64,000 nt of DNA from Spinacia oleracea. Lineage: Eukaryota > Streptophyta > Magnoliopsida > Caryophyllales > Amaranthaceae. Positions 56,293 through 64,000 of this stretch are shown here, one piece after another (the stretch's first letter is position 1; the number at the start of each line of letters is the position of its first letter). The notes beneath the pieces were generated by a model. The model had not been told where the DNA came from. It saw only the letters and a list, made by a program, of their open reading frames with translations, and did not search any database. A program made the position numbers and the translations under genes. The DNA lies in contig NC_079487.1 of NCBI RefSeq assembly GCF_020520425.1, positions 8,975,501 through 9,039,500 on the forward strand, written 5' to 3'.

Positions 56293-57678
56293 TCAGTTTG
56301 CCAAGTCAAATGGTTCTAGAATTCCTTCCTTTTGAAGTCTTTCTATGCGTTTCAAGTTAATATGGCCAAATCGACAATGCCATAGATAGGTGAGATCTGA
56401 ATCATCATTTTTGTCCTTTTTGGTATTTATGTTATAAACTTGTTTGTCGTGATCTAATAAATAAAGTCCATTGACTAATCTAGCAGATCCATAAAACATC
56501 TCTTTAAAATAAAACAAACAACTATTGTCTTTTATTGAAAAGGAAAATCCCTTAGCATCTAAGCAAGAAACAGAAATGATGTTTTTAGTAAGACTTGGAA
56601 CATAGAAACAATCTACCAGTTCCAAAACTAGCCCAGAGGGCAACGACAAATAATAAGTTCCTACAGCTAATGCAGCAATCCGTGCTCCATTTCCCACTCG
56701 TAGGTCGACTTCATCCTTGCTTAACCTTCTACTTCTTATTAGTCCCTGTGAATTAGAACATAAGTGTGAGCCACAACCTGTATCTAATAACCAAGAAGTT
56801 GAAATAGAAAGTACACAGTCTATAACGAAAATACCTGAAGATGGAACGACTGTTCCGTTCTTCTGATCTTCCTTAAGCTTCAAGCAATCTCTTTTCCAAT
56901 GCCCCTTCTTTTTGCAGTAGAAGCATTCAGATTCAGAAGTGGGTTGGCTCACCTTCTTCTTTTCAGATTCGGTGCCGCCCTGTTGCTTAGTCTGGCTGGC
57001 CTTGTTGCCACCTTTCTTAGCATTCCTCTTCTTGCCAGATTTCTTGAACTTGCCCCCACGCACCATAAGCACATCTTGCTTATCACTTTTGAGCGTCTTT
57101 TCAGCGGTCTTCAGCATACCGTGAAGCTCAGTGAGCGTTTTGTCCAGACTATTCGTACTGTAGTTCAGTTTGAACTGATCATACCCGCTATGAAGAGAAT
57201 GGAGGATGGTGTCTACATCAATTTCCTGAGAGAATTGCTGATCCAGCCGACTCATATTCTCAATGAGTCCAATCATTTTGAGAACATGTGGACTTACGGG
57301 CTCGCCTTTCTTAAGCTTGGTCTCAAGAATTTGCCTATGAGTCTCGAATCTTTCGACTCGAGCCAGATCTTGGAACATGTTCTTTAACTCACTGATGATC
57401 GTGAAAGCATCTGAGTTGATGAACGTTTTCTGTAGATCTGCACTCATGGTTGCAAGCATTAGACATTTCACATCCTTGTTGGCATCAATCCAACGATTGA
57501 GGGCTGCCTGAGTGACCCCGTCGCCTCCGGCTTCGGGCATCGCCTCTTCCAGGACATACTCCTTTTCTTCCTGCATAAGAACTATTTGCAAGTTCCTTTG
57601 TCAGTCAAGGAAGTTTTTCCCGTTCAACATCTCCTTTTCGAGAATTGATCGGATGTTGAATGAATTGTTGTTTGCCAT
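56293..57678 (-). pseudogene. Copia gag and protease of nested element, one stop
   Basis: The true start is the ATG at 57678 (MANNNSFNIRSILEKEMLNG). A TGA at 57601-57603 replaces the Trp normally following FLD, after which the frame is open to 56293. In order: gag core, basic Lys-rich stretch, CCHC zinc knuckle (CFYCKKKGHWKRDCL), the protease active site in WLLDTGCGSHLCSN, and the gag-pre-integrase block LWHCRFGHINLKRIERL. The frame ends at the start of integrase. Long for a copia gag-protease segment only because of the leader extension. Confidence 0.9.
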
Positions 57679-58932
57679 AGTTAAAACTACAATTGAAAAA
57701 GAATAAACAAATAAATAACCATTCACAGTTTCTCTTAATAAACTTTAAATTCTAGCATACATGCATAATTTATCATTTATTAAGCATTTTTTTCAAGTTA
57801 TGTGTTCCGGCAGGTGTGAATAAAATGATTCCAAGACCCTTAAATCATTGAAGAATTAAGCACATTATGTATTTAGACTCAATTCTAAAATATTTTAGGT
57901 AAGCAAAGCCTTTGCTAATAGTCTAGAAACTACTCTTGGTTGATAGGTACGTCTAAGAACTTATTAGGTAAACCTATCGTATTTTCCACGACATAAAAGG
58001 ACTCCTTACTTATATCGTTGAGTTTCACAAAAACTAACATGTACTCACAATTATTTGTGTACCTTACCCCTTTAGAATCAATAAGTAACACCTCGCTATG
58101 GCGGAAAACTATTACTGTGATTGATGTAAAGGTTAACTAAGTAAGTGTTATTTTGGCATGGCACCTTTTAACTCAATTTTTTAAGTTTGGAACTTAAGGC
58201 TCTTACTATGTTGGTTAGATTTTAAGTGAACTAAAATCCTTAATCATGCAACATAATCAAGCCACAATCTCATGCATAATTAAGACATATTTAAAGCAAT
58301 AAATAACCTAAAGCAAACATAAGATATAAATGTGATCTAGTATGGCCCGACTTCATCTTGAAGCTTCAACTTCAAAGTCCGTCTTGAAAATGGATTGGAA
58401 ACTCCGTCTTGAATTCTCCATGGGAGGCGCCATTATCTTCAAATAGGATAAGCTATAATTAAACTAATTACAACTATTTGATGGTACGCAGATCATATTT
58501 AAAAGCAATAAAATTTGGTACTTTAGACCAATATTACATTCAAATTAATGGCACGCAGACCATATTTACTATCCTATTTGGGCCATACTAGTCACTTTTA
58601 AATAACCGGTAAAACAGTACATATACAATATATACCATTCACCCATTCATTATCATGAATGGCCCACATAGCTGGTTAGTAGAACATGTTATGCATCACA
58701 TAAATATTTGCAGCAATTAATTAAGGGCACCAATAATCTACCAATTATTCAGTCCTTATTAATTCTAATCAAGTTGTTTAACCTTAAAGGAATGTAGACC
58801 TAATCAAGAGTTTATGACTAAAATACTCCCACTTAAACCAATAAATTGACATGCTTTACTAATTTTAAACATAAAAATGTATTTCCTAGTCTAACCGGAA
58901 ATATACAAATTTAATTAAAAATTTAAAGCTCA

Positions 58933-59410
58933 TCAATACCTAGTATTTAAAAAGGATAACCACGTATGATTAGTTGACACATGTCACCCTACCATATATG
59001 ATTAGTTGACACGTACCACCCTACCATATATGATTAGTTGACACATGTCACCCTCATATATCTTTCATCCATAAATTTGTTTTTTTTTTTTTTCAATTTT
59101 TCATTTTGTTGTTTGTAATACGAAATGTTTTCCAACTTTAACACCTATTTCACTTCATCTTCCTCAATAAACATCAATTCACAATTTAATTCATATATTC
59201 ATTCAAGCGCTTCCACTCGGTCACTCCATCTCCCTAGCTATGTAGCACTCAAATTAATTCACCATCTAATTTTTCTTTTTTTAATTTTCACCTCTATATG
59301 AATCATCTATTCCCACTAAAAACGCAAGCCCTCGATAAAATTAGCACTTTAAAAGACGACTTAACAACCAATATATAATTGTCCATTCATTGAACGGACT
59401 CAAAAGCTAG
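58933..59410 (+). mobile_element. Non-autonomous Helitron in the copia leader (478 bp)
   Basis: Starts TCAATACCTAGTATTTAAAA after A, ends CTAG before T, with an 8-bp-stem hairpin GTCCATTC-ATT-GAACGGAC seven bases upstream of CTAG (one weak pair). The related copia copy at 2384-2400 has the uninterrupted site (on its minus strand AAAGCTCATATAA), so insertion was exactly between A and T. The interior has three 32-bp tandem units around GATTAGTTGACACATGTCAC (58968-59062). No protein coding. Confidence 0.92.
58968..59062. repeat. Three 32-bp tandem repeats in Helitron
   Basis: GATTAGTTGACAC recurs at 58968, 59000 and 59032, each followed by a CACCCTACCATATAT-like tail (the third is shortened). 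Confidence 0.9.
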
Positions 59411-60770
59411 TATAACTTTATAATTGAATCCATTTAATTTATTTTCAGTTGAATTAAATGAATTTAAATTAATTCAAGGTTTTAATTTTAGTAAAATAAT
59501 TAGTATAAATTAAAATTTATAATAATTAGATTAGTCAAAATTAAATTCCGAGAAAACAATTTAAATTACGAATTTTAAAATTCATTAAAATCGTTTCCGA
59601 ACTGAAAATTTAAAATTAAAATCAAAGCGCATCAATCGTAACAAGACGAGGCACTTGGGCTTGCGCCCAAGCCCCATCGAGTCATGAGGCAGCAGCGCCC
59701 CATCGAATGATCGTACGACATCACACGAGCAGGCCACACGCATCGCAGCCAGCCCAGGCCACGCTGCGAGCGCAACCTGCCTCACTTGACGCGTCTGGTC
59801 GCTTCGCTAGGCGAAGCAGCGCGCGCTGTGGCGCAGCACGCTCGCTGCCCACACGCGACTGCTCGCCTGGCTCATGCCATTGCCCATCTCCCATCGCCCA
59901 TGCGCAGCACACACGCCCAGCACCATTGCTTGTTGCTCGCTGCATTCGTACCGCATGGGCGACGAGCTCCCTTGCTCGTCGTCGCATGTCCGCACTATAC
60001 AACGCGCCCTTAAGGGTAACACGTAGCGTCCTTTGCTTTGTGCGTGCAACAATCATGGGCGAATTTCATAAAAATTTAAACTTTTAATTCAAAATTAATG
60101 ACAAATTAATAAATCATGTTAATTTCATAATTTTAGGGCGAAAAATCGAAAATTTATTAATCAATTAATTTCCGATTATCATGGATACAAATCTAGGTCA
60201 TAAAAATTTAAAATTTATCATAATTTAACAATTTTTATGGTGGTTTTTAATCATGGATACCTAATTAAATCGTTAATTAATTATGAAAATCAAATCAATT
60301 CTAAATTATTCGAATTTCAACAAATTAATTACAATTACAAATTAGGTTGTAAAATTAACAAGCTTAGGCATTCAAATTTGTTAAACATATACAGTAGGTC
60401 AATCATAAATTCAAGATTTAACAACAAGAATCGCAAATATTTAATTTAACATCTTTAAATTACAAACTTTTGCGTTCGAAAAACTAAAACCTCCGAAAAG
60501 TCATAGTTAGGCTTCGAATTTGGGAATTCTGGGTTCGGCCGATATATTTTCTTTATTCAGAATTTTAGAATGCCTTTTACATGCGGAATTGACACAAAAA
60601 TCACTCGATTTCGTTGAGTAACGAAGAAACTGCCGAAAAACTACGTACATATAATTAAATAAACGCAATTTGCAATTAATTAACAATTACGAAAATTAAT
60701 CACCCCTTTTAATTCTTTGCAAATTTGTAAAATTTAACCAGGTTAAGAAATTATTATGGAATTAATTAGA

Positions 60771-60784
60771 GGCTCGTGATACCA
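60771..60784 (-). other. Primer-binding site of nested copia
   Basis: Minus strand TGGTATCACGAGCC, one base from the 5' LTR. It is like plant initiator-Met tRNA with an extra C, and identical to the site at 8896-8909. Confidence 0.75.
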
Positions 60785-60785
60785 C

Positions 60786-62095
60786 TGTTAGGTTATGATA
60801 CATATAAACGAATATAAATCATGCGGAAAAACCATAAATGTCAGGATTCCAAATTAATTGCCACATAACAATTAGCATAATTAGGATGCATACTCTTTGT
60901 AGCGTGCCCTCCCTTGCTGCGCCCGTACCGAACAAGAACAAGTCTTTAGGACTCCAAGTGTCGTCCCTCCGTAGAAAGTCCACAGCACGTCCGGATCCGC
61001 CTTAAGATTGACTAACTAGAATCGCCCTTAAGGTTCTAATATTTTCGGCAATATGGGCAATAAATGTGACTGAATTTTTCGCTCAAAATTCTCACCTTTG
61101 AATACTTAAAACTCGTTATAATTTATGAGCATTGATCTCATATTTATATGCTATTGGAAAAGTAATCGAATCCTACTAGGATACGAATTAATTAAGTAGA
61201 ATCTTACTAGAACTCTTATTAATTAATTTATCTTTTAGGATTAGGAATTTAATCATCAAACGAATCCTATACGCTTTAGGTTTCGTATGTGAACACAAAC
61301 ACACACGCACGCACAGCAGCCCACGAGGGGAGCCATGCGCGCGCGCGCTGAGCCTGAGCATTCATGTGACTAAGAAATGTGTGGCGCGCTATTGCTTGCT
61401 GGACGCGGGCCTGGCTTCGTGCTGGGCCTTCGTCTAGCAAGCTCGTCCGATGCTAATTCGTACGACGCACTTCCGATTAATTTCCCAATTCCGGAATTCA
61501 TTTCCGATACGAAACATTTCCGATTCCGGAATTAATTACCGTCTCGAACAAATATTTAATATTTCCGTTTCCGGAATTATTTTCTGATTCCGATAATATT
61601 TTCGATTCCGACAATATTTCCGTTTCCGGCAATATTTCAGATTCCGGCAATATTTCCATTTCCGATAATATTTTCCGATACGTACATTGTTTCCGTTTCC
61701 GGGAACATCTACGACTTGGATAATATTTATATTTCCGATACGATCCATATTTCCGTTTCCAGCAATATCATCGTTTCCGGAGTATTCATTTGTTTGCCTT
61801 TGACGATCTTAGCTCCCACTGAAACCAAGATCCGTCGATTCCGAATATTCATAGATAGAGTATTTAATGCCATTAAACACTTGATCCGTTTACGTACTAT
61901 TTGTGTGACCCTACGGGTTCAGTCAAGAGTAAGCTGTGGATTAATATTATTAATCCACTTGAACTGAAGCGGTCTCTAGCTAGGCATACAGTTAACTTGA
62001 TCTCACTGAATTATTAACTTGTATAATTAATACTGAACCGCATTTATTAGACTTACCATTAAATGCGTACTTGGACCAAGGGCATTATATCCTTC
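60786..62095 (-). repeat. 5' LTR of nested copia (1,310 bp)
   Basis: TGTTAGG...TCCTTCA on the plus strand. TTCCGG repeat zone at 61480-61790 and TATA box (minus) at 61141-61148. The GC-rich island (61280-61440) is shorter than and different from that of the 3' LTR. Confidence 0.9.
61141..61148 (-). promoter_or_regulatory. TATA box in the 5' LTR
   Basis: Minus-strand TATAAATA, about 945 bases after the LTR start on that strand and conserved in position with the sister LTRs. Confidence 0.5.
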
Positions 62096-62274
62096 ACAAC
62101 AGGCATATCCCCTGCTTGTGCACACGTTGCAGCTGTGTCTGACTGCACAGGCAGCGCCTCACCCAAACAAGCAGGCAGCGCCTGGCTCGCCTCTCCATAC
62201 GCCTCAGACAGCGCCTTGCCCTGCGCCTCAGGCAGCGCCTGGCTCGCCTCTCTCTGCGCCTCTGCAATAGCCTC

Positions 62275-64000
62275 CTACGCCTCCTGCGCCTCAGTAGGTA
62301 TAGCTCCTGCAGTTGCTGTTCTGGCAGCGTATGTACCTGAAGTCCCTGCAGTATCAACTACAACACTGTCACTGCCTGCATTACTCACCCCTACACCTTC
62401 CAAAATCCTGTCACCCCCATCTAAACACCAGTGATCACAATCGTCCTTACCTAAACACATATTTGTCGTCTCCTCATGACTATTAGACAAAAGAAGTTGC
62501 TCACTTGAATCATCCGCGTACCGAAACACCTTTTCGTAAAATTTTACATCACGAGAAACAAAAAACTCACGTGTTTCTAAATCATACAATTGCCACCCTT
62601 TTTGGCCAAATGGGTAACCAAGAAACACACATTTCCTACTTCGTGAGTCAAACTTATCTCCCCTACTCCGGTTATTATACGCATAACACAAACAACCAAA
62701 CACGCGAATAGGCACATAAGACGGAACTTTACCAAAAAGCATCTCATAAGGTGTTTTATTATTAAGAATTGGTGTAGGTGTACGATTAATCAAGTAACAT
62801 GCGGCAAGGACACATTCCCCCCAAAATTTCTTAGGCAAATTTCCTTGAAACCGTAAAGCTCTCCCCACATTTAAAATATGTTGATGTTTCCTCTCTACCC
62901 TACCATTTTGTTGTGGAGTTCCAACACACGATGATTCAAACAACATCCCATGTTTTAAAAAATAACCTTGCAAACAGTGGAATTGTGTACCATTGTCACT
63001 CCGAACCACCTTGACGACTTGATTAAATTGACATTTGATCATAGCAACAAAATTAAGAAACATCGACTTAACTTCTGTTTTATTGCGAATTAAATAAATC
63101 CAAACACCTCTAGAAAAATCATCGACAATCGTCAAAAAATATTTCGCTCCACAAGACGAAGGCGTCTTGTAGGGACCCCACAAATCAATATGAACTAATT
63201 CAAACATACGGCTAGCATGACTATCACTAATGGGAAAACTCTCTCTACATTGCTTTGCACAAGGGCATACATCGCAAATTTTATTATTTTTCCTAATAGT
63301 ATTACTCACAGAAGGGAGTAATTGCAATATTTTCTCCGACAGATGTCCCATACGCTGATGCCACAAATTAACCACACAATCCACCTTGAACACCCGTACT
63401 TGCGGAACACCACGGAAAAAATATAGTCCTCCATGTCGGTCACCCACGCCAATCACCGTCCTCGTCGAGTGGTCCTGAATAACACATATTTTGTTAGTAA
63501 ATTGAGCTGAACAATTTAAATCGTCACTTAATTGAGTTACAGAAATTAAATTGCAGTTTAATTTAGGCACAAATAAAACATTACCCAAAACTAATCCACC
63601 CTCTAATGTTACGGAACCGTATTGATTTGAGTTCGCCATTTGACCATCCGGTAACACTACCGGAGAATCTGCTGATGTCGTGATATTTCTCAAAATCGAA
63701 ATGTTACCCGTCACATGATTAGAGGCTCCGGTGTCAATAATCCATTGTAAATCTACATTACCTTGCAATTTGTCTTTAGGCTTAGATAAAATGTCAACAA
63801 TTTGCTGCACTTGTTCACTAGAGACTCCAACAAGTCCCTGATACGCTGCTGCCCCATGCCCGTGCACCACAGGACCACTGCCACTGCCTGCTGCACTACT
63901 TGCTGCACGAGCTACAGTCACAACGTTAGCATGAGCTGCTGTCTCCAAGGCACTGCCACGTCCTCTACCTCCTCGCCCAACAGAATTTCTAACACCCCTT
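62275..64000 (-). CDS. Ale-like copia gag end, protease and integrase (partial)
   Basis: The frame is open from the right edge, beginning in an Arg/Gly-rich segment (GRGGRGRGSA). It carries the aspartic protease site WIIDTGASNHVTG, the gag-pre-integrase block LWHQRMGHLSEKI, an HHCC-type zinc region (CDVCPCAKQ), and an integrase core with all three catalytic residues: D in VHIDLWGPY, D in VRSDNGTQF and E in NGRVERKH. The C-terminal module follows (FWGECVLAACYLINRTPT, RVFGCLCYAYN, KCVFLGYPFGQKGW). It ends at a TAG (62272-62274) within the linker, whose sequence continues in frame beyond the stop with Ala/Glu-rich repeats (EASQALPEA) to the inserted LTR at 62095. Apart from that linker stop this half looks intact. 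Confidence 0.9.
   Translation of the reverse strand, partial: RGVRNSVGRGGRGRGSALETAAHANVVTVARAASSAAGSGSGPVVHGHGAAAYQGLVGVSSEQVQQIVDILSKPKDKLQGNVDLQWIIDTGASNHVTGNISILRNITTSADSPVVLPDGQMANSNQYGSVTLEGGLVLGNVLFVPKLNCNLISVTQLSDDLNCSAQFTNKICVIQDHSTRTVIGVGDRHGGLYFFRGVPQVRVFKVDCVVNLWHQRMGHLSEKILQLLPSVSNTIRKNNKICDVCPCAKQCRESFPISDSHASRMFELVHIDLWGPYKTPSSCGAKYFLTIVDDFSRGVWIYLIRNKTEVKSMFLNFVAMIKCQFNQVVKVVRSDNGTQFHCLQGYFLKHGMLFESSCVGTPQQNGRVERKHQHILNVGRALRFQGNLPKKFWGECVLAACYLINRTPTPILNNKTPYEMLFGKVPSYVPIRVFGCLCYAYNNRSRGDKFDSRSRKCVFLGYPFGQKGWQLYDLETREFFVSRDVKFYEKVFRYADDSSEQLLLSNSHEETTNMCLGKDDCDHWCLDGGDRILEGVGVSNAGSDSVVVDTAGTSGTYAARTATAGAIPTEAQEA

Larger units (their letters stand above)
51501..62095 (-). mobile_element. 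Full-length copia retrotransposon nested in the Ale-like element
   Basis: 5' LTR 60786-62095, primer site 60771-60784, long leader with a Helitron (58933-59410), gag-protease 57678-56293, integrase 56292-55428, RT/RNase H 55367-53745, a 3' untranslated stretch, purine tract 52881-52889 and 3' LTR 51501-52880. Total is 10.6 kb (10.1 kb without the Helitron). It lies in the integrase-RT linker of the host element in the same orientation. All three pol segments carry stops or frameshifts. Five-base flanks do not match (CAACA right, AGGTT left), so a clean target duplication is missing. Confidence 0.92.
49481..64000 (-). mobile_element. Ale/Retrofit-like Ty1/copia retrotransposon, interrupted and running off the right edge
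   Basis: Read leftward: RGG-type gag end, protease, integrase (64000-62275), linker (62274-62096), a foreign 10.6-kb element (62095-51501), linker (51500-51467), RT and RNase H (51466-49651), purine tract (49645-49660) and a 164-bp 3' LTR (49481-49644). Lineage is inferred from the RT/RNase H style and very short LTR. The 5' LTR and most of gag lie beyond the window. A frame break between RT halves and a stop in the linker make this copy inactive. Confidence 0.85.

Noticed and set aside
51496..62100. A 5-bp target duplication for the nested copia
   Set aside because: Flanking pentamers do not match even allowing one mismatch or shifting the LTR borders by a few bases.

Overview
The window reads as nuclear DNA of a eudicot plant. 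It is AT-rich, its introns follow GT-AG, CTCCCTCCGT-type Stowaway elements are abundant, and LTR retrotransposons use an initiator-Met-tRNA-like primer site. The repeat style fits Caryophyllales/Amaranthaceae (spinach, beet or quinoa relatives), but that is an impression and not a proof. No bacterial, organellar, CRISPR or rRNA features were seen.

Layout. (1) 1-18.2 kb is nested repeats. A decayed plus-strand Ty1/copia element (1-8.01 kb) is followed by a Stowaway MITE. That MITE is split by a long Gypsy-type LTR (8.24-18.13 kb), and the LTR is in turn interrupted by a truncated minus-strand copia LTR (8.72-10.26 kb) and a complete PIF/Harbinger transposon (11.91-17.32 kb) with its two genes, a DDE transposase and a Myb/SANT-like partner. 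(2) 18.26-18.89 kb is a minus-strand Helitron. (3) 19.28-24.29 kb is a stack of DNA elements: a hAT-type MITE containing a Tourist/PIF-type element, which contains a 1.5-kb mariner/Stowaway-type element and a ~2-kb AAATAAT microsatellite, which itself contains another Stowaway. (4) 25.4-36.7 kb is the main host gene: a complete 28-exon SECRET AGENT-type O-GlcNAc transferase (TPR repeats plus GT41 domain), with a hAT-like MITE in intron 1 and a minisatellite in intron 20. (5) 38.45-38.91 kb is a secreted phytocystatin on the minus strand. (6) 39.35 kb is a tRNA-derived SINE with a 17-bp target duplication. (7) 41.97-43.44 kb is a minus-strand F-box/LRR/FBD gene with two frameshifts. (8) 43.9-49.4 kb is sparse sequence with MITEs. 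(9) 49.48 kb to the right edge is a minus-strand Ale-like copia element whose integrase-RT linker is interrupted by a 10.6-kb second copia element with ~1.3-kb LTRs; a Helitron sits in the leader of that second element.

Only three genes look like host genes: SEC, the cystatin and the F-box gene. Everything else with coding capacity belongs to mobile elements. The copia family with ~1.3-kb LTRs occurs three times (1-8 kb plus, 8.7-10.3 kb minus, 51.5-62.1 kb minus), so the copies can be compared with each other. One comparison gives an empty-site proof for a Helitron insertion.
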